Positions 1 to 6,421 of a stretch of DNA of 7,317 bases are shown piece by piece. The notes beneath the pieces are model-generated. The model was not told the DNA's origin. It did not search any database and was given only the letters and a program-made list of their open reading frames with translations. The stretch is from assembly GCA_902462035.1 (NCBI GenBank), contig CABQAC010000107.1:1-7317 (forward strand), written 5' to 3'. The stretch comes from an uncultured Eubacteriales bacterium. GTDB taxonomy: Bacteria > Bacillota > Clostridia > Oscillospirales > Acutalibacteraceae. Positions within the stretch are counted from its first letter, which is position 1. Each line of letters opens with the position of its first letter. Made by a program: the position numbers and the translations under genes.

Positions 1-402
1 GCCGTCGCAGGTTTTTTTGGCAGCCACCTGCAGCAGGCGGGGCAGCAGCTGCAGCGCCATATCCTTAAACGCGCAGGTCGGCCCGTGCCACAGTTCCAGC
101 ACATAGGTGCTGTTGTTGAGCAGCGTCATGGGCGCGGTCGCGCCGTTTTCAAATTTTTCCGCCGTATACGCGCCGGTTACGCAGGAGGCGATTTCCTCCC
201 GGGTAAAATCGGTCAAGAACCTGCTCAGGATTTTTTCCGCCCTGGTGACGTAATCGTCCGCTTCCAGTTCGCACAAATCCTGATAGGTGATTTCCGGAAA
301 TTCCTCCGGGACGAACAGGCCGCCGTCTGCCGCAATGCCCTGGGCGATGGCCTGAGCGGCGCTGACACGCAGGGAGCGGTTCCTCGTACTGCAATAGTTC
401 AT
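1..402 (-). CDS. thrC: Threonine synthase, N-terminal part (cut by window edge)
   Basis: Threonine synthase converts O-phosphohomoserine to threonine using pyridoxal phosphate in the cytoplasm, the last step of threonine synthesis. The frame is open from the ATG at 402 to base 1, giving 134 residues starting MNYCSTRNRSLRVSAAQAI. The N-terminal domain shows the family signature with IAADGGLFVPE at about residues 23-33. The PLP site reads LWHGPTCAFKDMA at about 104-116, with K113 as the expected Schiff-base lysine. The family is usually 400-500 residues, so roughly the first third is present and the rest lies beyond the window. The start is fixed by an AAAGGAG ribosome binding site 7 bases upstream. 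The gene has its own sigma-A promoter at 435-463, so it is probably expressed separately from the upstream dipeptidase operon. I see no T-box or attenuator in the short leader. The identity rests on motif recognition and is strong. Confidence 0.93.
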   Translation of the reverse strand, partial: MNYCSTRNRSLRVSAAQAIAQGIAADGGLFVPEEFPEITYQDLCELEADDYVTRAEKILSRFLTDFTREEIASCVTGAYTAEKFENGATAPMTLLNNSTYVLELWHGPTCAFKDMALQLLPRLLQVAAKKTCDG

Positions 403-434
403 TTTCCTTCTCCTTTTTTGTTCCGGATGCTTCT

Positions 435-463
435 ATTTTAATACAGACCCTGTGGCATGTCAA
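435..463 (-). promoter_or_regulatory. Sigma-A promoter of thrC
   Basis: The minus strand reads TTGACA (458-463), a 17-base spacer and TAAAAT (435-440), a near-consensus sigma-A promoter. Transcription should begin near 428, leaving a leader of about 26 bases before the thrC ATG. The -35 box overlaps the end of the dipeptidase gene and contains its TGA stop (460-462). A 7-base direct repeat (CCCTGTG on the plus strand at 448-454 and 466-472) flanks the -35 box. Confidence 0.8.
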
Positions 464-1386
464 AGCCCTGTGAAAAAACGGAACGCGTTTTCAAAAAAGA
501 GATCTGAAATCCATTCCTCCGGGATATTTTTCGCCAGCAGATACTCGTAAAACCGGCAAAAGTCCTCCACCCTTTGTAAGCAGGAGGGCATTTGGGCACC
601 GTCGAAATCGGAGCCTAGGGAAACCGCTTTTTCCCCGCCCAACGCCCAAAAATGGTCGATATGGCGGTAAATGTCGTCAAAAGAGGCATCCGGTCCGCCG
701 GTGACAAACCGGGGATACAGGTTGATGCCCACCACGCCGCCCCGGCGCGCAATTTGCGCAAATTGGGCGTCTGTCAGGTTCCGCCGGTGGGGACAGACGG
801 CCCTTGCGTTGCTGTGGGTGGCCAAAAACGGCTTAGCGGCACATTCGCATACATCGGAAAACAGCGCATCGCTCGCGTGGGAAACATCCACCGCGATGCC
901 CAGCCGCTCCAATTCGGCCACCGCCGCACGGCCGAAAGGCGTGATGCCGCAAGGGGAAATCCCATCGCTGCCGCCGCCCAATTCATTGTTGTCGTTCCAG
1001 GTCAGGGTCAGCGCACGCACCCCGCAGTCACGCAGCAAAGCGATGTTTTCGAGTTTTCCGCCCAAAACCGATCCGCCCTCGACCGTCAGCAGAATACCAG
1101 TCCCTGTCCCTGATCTGACCGCGTTTAAATCCGCCCGGCTTTTGCACAGCCACAACGCCGGATCCTGTTCCAAAGCCCGCCGAAGATATTGCAGGCAGCG
1201 GCGGAACAATTCCATCGCCGGTTCTCCGCGGGTTCCCCGGGGCATCCATACCGCCATAGCCTGCACCCATGGCCGGTAGGACTGTTTGCCGCGTTCCACG
1301 TCCAATGCCAAGTCATTGCGCAGCAAGGAAGCGCCACGCTTTTGCGCCTCGTACAGGGTGTCGCAGTGCAGGTCAAAAAGCCGCAT
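460..1386 (-). CDS. Peptidase family M19 membrane-dipeptidase-like zinc hydrolase
   Basis: This 308-residue protein belongs to the M19 (renal dipeptidase) family of dinuclear zinc hydrolases, which cleave dipeptides, including some with a D-residue. Every catalytic position I can align is present: H7 and D9 in DLHCDT, bridging E103 in TVEGG, H170 in VDVSHASD, H191 in ATHSNAR, R202 in PHRRN and D260 in LGSDFDGA. The spacing H191-R202-D260 equals that of human DPEP1 (H219-R230-D288). There is no signal peptide, so the enzyme is likely cytoplasmic. I chose the ATG at 1386 because GGAGG lies 6 bases upstream; an in-frame TTG at 1404 would add six residues but has no such site. The gene overlaps the end of the yraN homologue by 14 bases, indicating translational coupling. 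The true substrate is unknown. Confidence 0.92.
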   Translation of the reverse strand: MRLFDLHCDTLYEAQKRGASLLRNDLALDVERGKQSYRPWVQAMAVWMPRGTRGEPAMELFRRCLQYLRRALEQDPALWLCKSRADLNAVRSGTGTGILLTVEGGSVLGGKLENIALLRDCGVRALTLTWNDNNELGGGSDGISPCGITPFGRAAVAELERLGIAVDVSHASDALFSDVCECAAKPFLATHSNARAVCPHRRNLTDAQFAQIARRGGVVGINLYPRFVTGGPDASFDDIYRHIDHFWALGGEKAVSLGSDFDGAQMPSCLQRVEDFCRFYEYLLAKNIPEEWISDLFFENAFRFFTGL

Positions 1387-1759
1387 AGCCGCCCTCCGTT
1401 CCAAATGCGTTTTCCAGATGGTTCACCACAGGCTTTCGGCCCTGCCCGTATACCTCCACCACATCGAACCTCGGCTGCAGCGGCGTGGGGTGGGAACTTA
1501 AAAACAGCAAGGCCGTCTTGATAATCCGTTTCTGTTTTGGAACATCCACGAACTCCATGGGGCGGGCAATGGCCCCTTCGGAACGCGCTTTTACTTCAAC
1601 AAAAACAATATATTTTTCGTTCTGAACGATTATGTCTATCTCGCCAAAACGGGAGCGGTAATTGGCGGATACTACCCGATACCCCTTTTTCTCCAGGAAT
1701 TTTCGAGCGGTTTCCTCCCCCGCTTCCCCCTTGCGGTTCACTGGTTTTCGCCCGGACAC
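1373..1759 (-). CDS. YraN/UPF0102 family protein with endonuclease-like fold
   Basis: This small protein belongs to the YraN (UPF0102) family, which has a PD-(D/E)XK or Holliday-junction-resolvase-like core and no settled cellular role. With the start at 1759 it has 128 residues. The core motif is GEIDII at 39-44 followed by FVEVKAR at 53-59, giving E40, D42, E55 and K57 as the likely metal-site residues. The family C-terminal strand PRFDVVEV is at 96-103. Two GTG starts are possible: 1759, which overlaps rnhB by 22 bases, and 1741, which gives a classical 4-base GTGA overlap with the rnhB stop and a protein of 122 residues starting MNRKGEAGEE. Neither has a good ribosome binding site. The inner start fits homologues slightly better, and the longer reading is given here as the outer bound. 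yraN next to rnhB is a recurring bacterial order. Confidence 0.88.
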   Translation of the reverse strand: MSGRKPVNRKGEAGEETARKFLEKKGYRVVSANYRSRFGEIDIIVQNEKYIVFVEVKARSEGAIARPMEFVDVPKQKRIIKTALLFLSSHPTPLQPRFDVVEVYGQGRKPVVNHLENAFGTEGGYAAF

Positions 1760-2364
1760 CCGGGCAGGATATTCTTTAAAAAGCTCATCCGGTGGATGGG
1801 GGACGGTCCGTATTGACGGATTAAATCCACGTGCAGCGCCGTCCCATACCCTTTGTGCCTGGCAAACTGATATTCGGGGTATCGACGGTCCATTTCGAGC
1901 ATCAGGCGGTCACGGCTTACCTTGGCAAGTATAGAAGCCGCCGCCACTGAGGCGGAAAGGGAATCCCCCTTCACCACCGCTCTGGCATGAATATCCAGCG
2001 GAGGAAGGCGGTTGCCGTCCACCAAAGCGAAGTCCGCCGGAATTTGCAGCCCCTCCACCGCCCGGCGCATTGCCAAAAAGGTAGCGTTTAAAATGTTGAA
2101 GGATTCAATTTCTTCCACCGTTGCGCTCGCCACCGCATACGCGGCCGCCCCCTGGACAATTATATCGAACAGCTGTTCCCGCTTTTTTTCACTAAGTTTT
2201 TTGGAATCGTTAATTCCGGGAATCGTCTCGCCCGGCCGCAGGATGACCGCCGCGGCAAATACCGGGCCGGCCAGCGGCCCACGGCCCGCTTCGTCCACAC
2301 CGCAAATCGCGGAAAAACCCGCAGCCCTGGCTTCCGCCTCGTAAGCCAGCCAATCCTGTTCCAT
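1738..2364 (-). CDS. rnhB: Ribonuclease HII
   Basis: RNase HII cuts the RNA strand of RNA:DNA hybrids and nicks 5' of single ribonucleotides misincorporated in DNA, using divalent metals. With the ATG at 2364 the protein has 208 residues, normal for the family. The signature GVDEAGRGPLAGP supplies D24 and E25. The remaining acidic residues are D116 in LVDGN and D134 in VKGDSLSA; their spacing of 18 equals that of D108 and D126 in the E. coli enzyme. AAASILAKVSRD and HKGYGT are also conserved. An ATG at 2370 would add two residues, but the AAAGGCGG ribosome binding site abuts it, whereas it lies about 7 bases before 2364. The gene begins 15 bases after the rbgA stop and overlaps the yraN homologue. 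The order rplS-rbgA-rnhB matches B. subtilis. Confidence 0.96.
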   Translation of the reverse strand: MEQDWLAYEAEARAAGFSAICGVDEAGRGPLAGPVFAAAVILRPGETIPGINDSKKLSEKKREQLFDIIVQGAAAYAVASATVEEIESFNILNATFLAMRRAVEGLQIPADFALVDGNRLPPLDIHARAVVKGDSLSASVAAASILAKVSRDRLMLEMDRRYPEYQFARHKGYGTALHVDLIRQYGPSPIHRMSFLKNILPGCPGENQ

Positions 2365-2379
2365 GAACATCCCGCCTTT

Positions 2380-3249
2380 TCAAACATCGTCTTCTGGCAT
2401 TTCCAATGTAATGCGGCCCAGCTTGCCGCCACGGAATTCATCCAGCAGGGTCGATGCGGCGCGCTCCAAATCCACCTCGCCGCCGGACACCAGCATCCCC
2501 CGCCTGCGGCCAATTTGTTCGAGCAGGGCAAAACCGTCGCTGATTTCGATTTCCGGCAGCCTATACCTGGCGCGCAGCATCCCAGGGTGCTCCCCGCCGA
2601 GCAGGGAAGCCAGCCTGGCGGCCAGCTGTTCGGTATCCAGGATCGTATCCCGCACCGACCCCATAAAGGCCAGCCGTTCCCCTACCGCCGGGTCTTCAAA
2701 TTTCGGCCACAGCACGCCGGGGGTATCCAGCAGTTCCAAACCTTTGCCGATGGAGAACCATTGATTTCCCCGGGTGACGCCAGGCCTGTCCTCCACCTTG
2801 GCGCGGGCGCCCCCGGCCATCCGGTTGATAAAGGAGGATTTGCCCACATTGGGAATACCGACGATCATTACTTTGATCGGCCGGCCGGCCATTCCCTTGG
2901 CGGCCCAAGCCGCGATGCGGTCTTTCAGCAGTTCGCGCACCGCGGGAGCAAACTGGTTAAGCCCCTTGCCAGAACGGCAATCGAGCGCCAGCGCTCCGAT
3001 TCCCTGTTTATGAAAATGGGAAAGCCACCGCCTGGTCGCCAGTTCGTCCGCCGCATCCGCCTTATTCAGCAGCACAATGCGCGGCTTTTGGCCGATCAGG
3101 CCGCCCAAGTCCGGATTGCGGCTGCTGATGGGAATGCGCGCATCCAGCAGTTCCGCCACGGCATCCACCTTAGCAAGGTTTTCCTTTATTTTCCGGCGGG
3201 TTTTGGCCATATGGCCCGGAAACCACTGTACCGGGGTGATGTCGTCCAT
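2380..3249 (-). CDS. rbgA: Ribosome biogenesis GTPase RbgA (YlqF)
   Basis: RbgA is a circularly permuted GTPase that acts late in assembly of the 50S ribosomal subunit. The 289-residue protein shows the permuted motif order directly: G4 NKAD at 62-65, then G1 GIPNVGKS at 131-138, the G2 threonine T159 in RPGVTRGNQW, and G3 DTPG at 175-178. The N-terminal QWFPGHMAK carries H13, equivalent to the catalytic His9 of the B. subtilis protein. The C-terminal region after about residue 185 matches the RNA-binding extension of the family in position. The frame stays open upstream to 3330, but the ATG at 3249 has AAAGGA 9 bases before it and fits the family N-terminus. The ATG at 3258 is too close to that site. 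I see no clear promoter between the rplS terminator and this gene, so expression may depend on read-through or a weak promoter. Confidence 0.95.
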   Translation of the reverse strand: MDDITPVQWFPGHMAKTRRKIKENLAKVDAVAELLDARIPISSRNPDLGGLIGQKPRIVLLNKADAADELATRRWLSHFHKQGIGALALDCRSGKGLNQFAPAVRELLKDRIAAWAAKGMAGRPIKVMIVGIPNVGKSSFINRMAGGARAKVEDRPGVTRGNQWFSIGKGLELLDTPGVLWPKFEDPAVGERLAFMGSVRDTILDTEQLAARLASLLGGEHPGMLRARYRLPEIEISDGFALLEQIGRRRGMLVSGGEVDLERAASTLLDEFRGGKLGRITLEMPEDDV

Positions 3250-3328
3250 TTTTATCATTCCTTTCGCCGGGTGTAAAACCAAAACCACAGGCCCTGCGGC
3301 ATGAACCGCAAAAAAGCCCCAGAAAAGC

Positions 3329-3354
3329 AAAAAAGGGACGTAGCGTCCCTTTTT
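3329..3354 (-). terminator. Intrinsic terminator after rplS
   Basis: On the minus strand GGGACG, the loop CTA and CGTCCC form a perfect stem (arms at 3344-3349 and 3335-3340), preceded by A5 and followed by T6 (3329-3334), so the paired region can reach 11 base pairs. It begins 6 bases after the rplS stop codon. The plus strand also has a T5 run on its side, but no plus-strand gene is seen, so only the minus direction matters here. Confidence 0.87.
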
Positions 3355-3360
3355 CCGCTT

Positions 3361-3702
3361 TTAAATTTGTTCCTTAACCTTAGCGGCCTTACCGACCCGG
3401 TCGCGCAGGTAGTACAGCTTGCTCCGGCGAACCTTGCCCTTGCGGATCACCTTCACGCCCTTAACATTGGGGGAATGCATCGGGAAAACACGTTCCACAC
3501 CCACGCCGTAAGACACACGGCGGACAGTAAAGGTCTCGGCCACGCCGCTGCCTTTTTTGGCAATTACCGTACCTTCAAAACTTTGGATTCTTTCCCGCTC
3601 GCCTTCGCGGATATTCACGTCCACCTTTACCGTGTCGCCGATGTTAAAAACAGGCAGTTCGGCTTTCAGGGAATCCGCAGCGATCATTTTCAGTGCGTCC
3701 AT
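3361..3702 (-). CDS. rplS: Large-subunit ribosomal protein L19
   Basis: L19 is a 50S protein near the interface with the small subunit. The 113-residue product starts MDALKMIAADSLKAELPVF and contains the L19 core: IGDTVKVDVNIREGERERIQ, then FEGTVIAKKG, VRRVSYGVGVERVFPMHSP and the basic C-terminus KGKVRRSKLYYLRDRVGKAAK. Its length is normal for L19. The frame continues upstream to 3732, but the ATG at 3702 fits the family and has GAAGGAGG about 10 bases before it. The gene has its own sigma-A promoter and structured leader and ends at a strong terminator, so it is likely a monocistronic, highly expressed unit. In B. subtilis rplS follows trmD; here the gene upstream is a radical-SAM partner protein, which is an unusual arrangement. 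Confidence 0.98.
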   Translation of the reverse strand: MDALKMIAADSLKAELPVFNIGDTVKVDVNIREGERERIQSFEGTVIAKKGSGVAETFTVRRVSYGVGVERVFPMHSPNVKGVKVIRKGKVRRSKLYYLRDRVGKAAKVKEQI

Positions 3703-3831
3703 TAATCGATATCCTCCTTCAAATTCAGACATTCATGCGCATAAGCGCAGAGGACTGTCCGCTTCAATGTCACGATGTCGCCCATCGGGCATCAAACCCC
3801 ATCGCGCGCCCCGCGACGGCAATCCAAATGC
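3703..3831 (-). ncRNA. Structured 5' leader of rplS, possible L19 autoregulatory element
   Basis: The predicted rplS transcript begins near 3831 and carries about 129 untranslated bases. Two nested stem-loops can be drawn in tandem on the RNA. In the first, CGATG (3800-3804) pairs with CATCG (3773-3777) and encloses the hairpin GCCC-GAT-GGGC (3780-3790). In the second, GACATT (3766-3771) pairs with AATGTC (3728-3733) and encloses the perfect hairpin TGCGC-TTAT-GCGCA (3736-3749). The ribosome binding site follows only a few bases later. L19 leaders are a known class of r-protein leader in Gram-positive bacteria, but I cannot confirm a match to that consensus by eye. The role as a regulator is inferred. 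Confidence 0.45.
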
Positions 3832-3865
3832 TTTTTTAGTATAACACTGCATTTGGGCCAATGCA
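3824..3865. repeat. Overlapping inverted repeats around the rplS promoter
   Basis: CCAAATGC (3824-3831) and GCATTTGG (3849-3856) form a perfect 8-base inverted repeat whose 17-base centre holds the -10 box. The second arm is shared with another inverted repeat, TGCATT-N6-AATGCA (3848-3865), which overlaps the -35 box. The arrangement looks like an operator but no known regulator site is recognised. Confidence 0.5.
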
Positions 3866-3866
3866 A
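3838..3866 (-). promoter_or_regulatory. Sigma-A promoter of rplS
   Basis: The minus strand reads TTGCAT (3861-3866), a 17-base spacer and TATACT (3838-3843), a strong sigma-A match. Transcription should start near 3831. The -35 box lies 15 bases past the stop of the upstream radical-SAM partner gene, and no obvious terminator separates them, so some read-through into rplS is possible. Confidence 0.8.
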
Positions 3867-3880
3867 GCGTTTTTTTCATC

Positions 3881-4549
3881 TTACCGAAAAATTTCGCCGG
3901 ATGCCGTCCGCATTTCCGTCCGCGTTGTTTCCGGCCGGGCGGCAAAGCCTCCATAGTCGAACAAAGCGTCCAAAAGCAGGGCCGGGTTGACGTTTTCGCC
4001 GCTGCCCGCCGGCAGCCGGAGGGAAAGGACCAGCGATTCGCTTTTCTTGCGTAGGAACGCCTGCAAAATCAGCGGTTTCAGATCCAAGTCCCGCCATTCG
4101 CCTTTTTTGTTCTTTTTCCGCGCCATAATCGTCTCCTGCTGAAAAAACGACGCGGTCCGGCTCATTGCTTCGGCCAGCGGCACCGAGCATTCCAACAGCT
4201 CCACTTCGTAGTCCGCCGCGGCGATCAGCCCCGGCTTTTGTTCCGCCTGGGCTACAGAAATAACCGTCAGCCCTGCGGGCAGCACCGCGTTCAGTTGTTT
4301 TTTCACCTCGTCCGGATCCGGCATCTGTTCCATTTTGATATCCATGGACTCGTTTAGCCCTGTCACCCCCAGCGAAAGGGGCAGCGCGAACGTTAAAAAG
4401 GGATGGGGATTAAACCCTTCGGTACACCAGACGGGAAGCCGGGCGCGGCGGATGGCGCGGGCCATACAACGATTTAAATCTAGATGGGAAATATACCGTG
4501 CCGTGCCCTCCTTGCGGAACCAAATTCTAACGGTGGTCAACGCACACAC
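3881..4549 (-). CDS. TIGR03936/DUF2344 family radical SAM-associated protein
   Basis: This 222-residue protein belongs to the DUF2344 family, found next to or fused with TIGR03960 radical SAM proteins; the reaction is unknown. Family motifs are present in order: VRIWFRKEGTARYISHLDL at about 7-25, RAIRRARLPV at 31-40, GFNPHP at 45-50 and FALPLSLGVTGLNESMDI at 54-71. There are no membrane segments or signal peptide. The gene overlaps the end of the radical SAM gene by 23 bases with the GTG start at 4549, or by 14 bases if the TTG at 4540 is used; GGAAGGCGG lies just upstream of both, so the start is uncertain by three residues. In many Clostridia the next genes are RNase G and rplU; here it is rplS. 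It probably acts as a partner or substrate-binding subunit of the radical SAM enzyme, which is inference. Confidence 0.9.
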   Translation of the reverse strand: MCALTTVRIWFRKEGTARYISHLDLNRCMARAIRRARLPVWCTEGFNPHPFLTFALPLSLGVTGLNESMDIKMEQMPDPDEVKKQLNAVLPAGLTVISVAQAEQKPGLIAAADYEVELLECSVPLAEAMSRTASFFQQETIMARKKNKKGEWRDLDLKPLILQAFLRKKSESLVLSLRLPAGSGENVNPALLLDALFDYGGFAARPETTRTEMRTASGEIFR

Positions 4550-6368
4550 CCGCCTTCCATCGCGACGCGCCGCAGCCGGAGCAATGCGCGCGGCAATTGG
4601 GCGTTGTCTTATTTTGATACGCTGTTTCGCATTCCCGGACTAAAAACTCCTTGGTAATCCCGTAATCCAGATGGTCCCAAGGCAGCACCTCGTCAAAAGA
4701 GCGGCGGCGGTTGGCATAAAACGCCGGATCTACGCCGCAGGCTTCGAAGGCCTCCAGCCAGCGTGACAGATCAAAAAAGTCCGCCCATCCGTCAAATTTA
4801 CATCCCAGCTTGTGGGCCTTCAGCAGCACCGGCCCCAACCGGCGGTCGCCCCGGGCGAACACGCCTTCCAGGAAACTGGTATCCGCGTCGTGCCAGTTGC
4901 ATTTGATCTTCCGGGTGGTGACGGCGGAAATCAGGTGGTTCTGCTTTTGGCGCAGCATTTCGACGGTGTCCTGCGGCTCCCACTGGAAGGGGGTAAACGG
5001 TTTGGGCACAAAGGAAGACGCGCTGACCGTCACCTGCACCGATTTCCCCTTGGGGCGGTCTGGCAGGCGATAATACGCGTCCACCACCCGCTGGCCCAGG
5101 GACGCGATTCCCGCCACGTCGTCCAGCGTTTCGGTGGGCAGGCCGATCATAAAATACAGCTTGACGTTGGTCCAGCCGCCGGAAAACGCCTTGCGGCAGG
5201 TAGCGAGGATTTCCTCCTCGGTAACATTCTTATTGATAACGTCCCGCAGCCGCTGGGTGCCAGCCTCTGGCGCGAAAGTTAAACCGCTGCGCCGGATGAC
5301 CTGCAGCTTTTCCACCAGCTCGTCGGAAAAGCCGTCCACCCGCAGGGAAGGCAGGGACAAACTGATCTTCTCCTGCTCCGACCAATCCAGCAGGCGCGTC
5401 AGAAGGCCGGTAATTTTAGTGTAGTCGCTGGTGCTCAGCGAGGAAAGGGAAATTTCGTCGTAACCGGTGGTTTCACAAAGCCTGCGGCTTTGGCGGTCCA
5501 CCGTGTCCACGGATTTTTCCCGTACCGGGCGGTACAGAAAGCCCGCCTGGCAAAAGCGGCAGCCCCGGATACAGCCGCGGAACACCTCCTGCACCGCCCG
5601 GTCGTGGACCACCTCCACAAACGGCACGACAAAGGATTCGGGGTAAAAAGTCTCGTCCAAATTGGTTATAATCCGTTTTTGAACCGTGGCGGGCACGCCT
5701 TGTTGGGGGACAACCCGCTCGATGGTGCCGTCCGCCCTGTAAGCGACTTCGTACAGCGAAGGGACATATACCCCGGGGATTTGGGCGGCGGCGCGCAAAA
5801 ACGCTTGGCGCGACGCGCCTTTTTGCTTACAGGCCCGGTACAGTTCGATAACCTCCAGGTCCACTTCCTCCCCTTCCCCCAGGAAAAAGAGATCGATAAA
5901 GTCAGAAAGCGGCTCCGGGTTGCACGCGCAGGGCCCGCCCGCTACGACAATGCGTCCCAATCCCTCTCGGTCCCGGGACAGTACCGGAATACCGGCCAAG
6001 TCAAGCATGTTAAGCACGTTGGAATAGCTAAGCTCGTATTGCAGGGTAAACCCGATAAAGTCAAAGTCCGTTATCGGGTCGCCGCTTTCCAGCCCGTACA
6101 GCGGAATACCGCGCTCCCGCATCAGCCGCTCCATATCTTCCCACGGCGCGAAAACCCGCTCGCACCACACGGCTGGATGCGCGTTAAACTGGCTGTACAA
6201 AATCTTCATTCCCAAGTGGGACATACCGACCTCGTAGGTATCCGGAAAACAAAAGGCGAAGCGGACATCCACCGCGCTTTTGTCTTTGATTACGGCATTC
6301 AGTTCTCCGCCGGTATACCGCCCGGGCTTTTGTACGTCCATCAATATCTTTTCCAATTCCGGGTTCAT
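4527..6368 (-). CDS. TIGR03960 family B12-binding-like radical SAM protein
   Basis: A 613-residue radical SAM protein of the TIGR03960 type, whose substrate is unknown. The N-terminal 220 residues have a B12-binding-like fold signature: FCFPDTYEVGMSHLGMKILY at about 39-58 and AGGPCACNPEPLSDFID at 143-159. The usual cobalamin motif DxHxxG reads D43-T-Y-E-V-G48, so the cobalt-ligating histidine is replaced by tyrosine. The radical SAM cluster motif is CIRGCRFC (C266, C270, C273), followed by strand motifs such as VKLYFMIGLPTET at 402-414. A second CX3CX2C motif lies at the very end (C592, C596, C599), with C609 beyond. Length is full for the family. The ATG at 6368 has AGGAG 8 bases upstream. 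The gene has its own promoter and overlaps the DUF2344 gene. Family assignment is firm; function is open. Confidence 0.93.
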   Translation of the reverse strand: MNPELEKILMDVQKPGRYTGGELNAVIKDKSAVDVRFAFCFPDTYEVGMSHLGMKILYSQFNAHPAVWCERVFAPWEDMERLMRERGIPLYGLESGDPITDFDFIGFTLQYELSYSNVLNMLDLAGIPVLSRDREGLGRIVVAGGPCACNPEPLSDFIDLFFLGEGEEVDLEVIELYRACKQKGASRQAFLRAAAQIPGVYVPSLYEVAYRADGTIERVVPQQGVPATVQKRIITNLDETFYPESFVVPFVEVVHDRAVQEVFRGCIRGCRFCQAGFLYRPVREKSVDTVDRQSRRLCETTGYDEISLSSLSTSDYTKITGLLTRLLDWSEQEKISLSLPSLRVDGFSDELVEKLQVIRRSGLTFAPEAGTQRLRDVINKNVTEEEILATCRKAFSGGWTNVKLYFMIGLPTETLDDVAGIASLGQRVVDAYYRLPDRPKGKSVQVTVSASSFVPKPFTPFQWEPQDTVEMLRQKQNHLISAVTTRKIKCNWHDADTSFLEGVFARGDRRLGPVLLKAHKLGCKFDGWADFFDLSRWLEAFEACGVDPAFYANRRRSFDEVLPWDHLDYGITKEFLVRECETAYQNKTTPNCRAHCSGCGASRWKAGVCVDHR

Positions 6369-6421
6369 GTCTTTTTCTCCTGTCTCACTGCAATTCAGGT
6401 ATCCCGATTATTATGTATTTT

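Noticed and set aside
671..1279. Plus-strand open frame of 202 codons
   Set aside because: It lies opposite the M19 dipeptidase, which has a full catalytic set.
2515..3276. Plus-strand open frame of 253 codons
   Set aside because: It lies opposite rbgA, whose motifs are complete, and shows no family features of its own.
3250..3328. Possible promoter of rbgA
   Set aside because: I found no pair of -35 and -10 boxes with acceptable spacing; the imperfect inverted repeat CCGCAG-GGC-CTGTGG at 3286-3300 is too short to interpret.
3733..3954. Minus-strand open frame of 73 codons between rplS and the DUF2344 gene
   Set aside because: It spans the rplS promoter and overlaps the end of the DUF2344 gene out of frame; the peptide is low in complexity and not recognisable, and a promoter plus leader explains the interval better.
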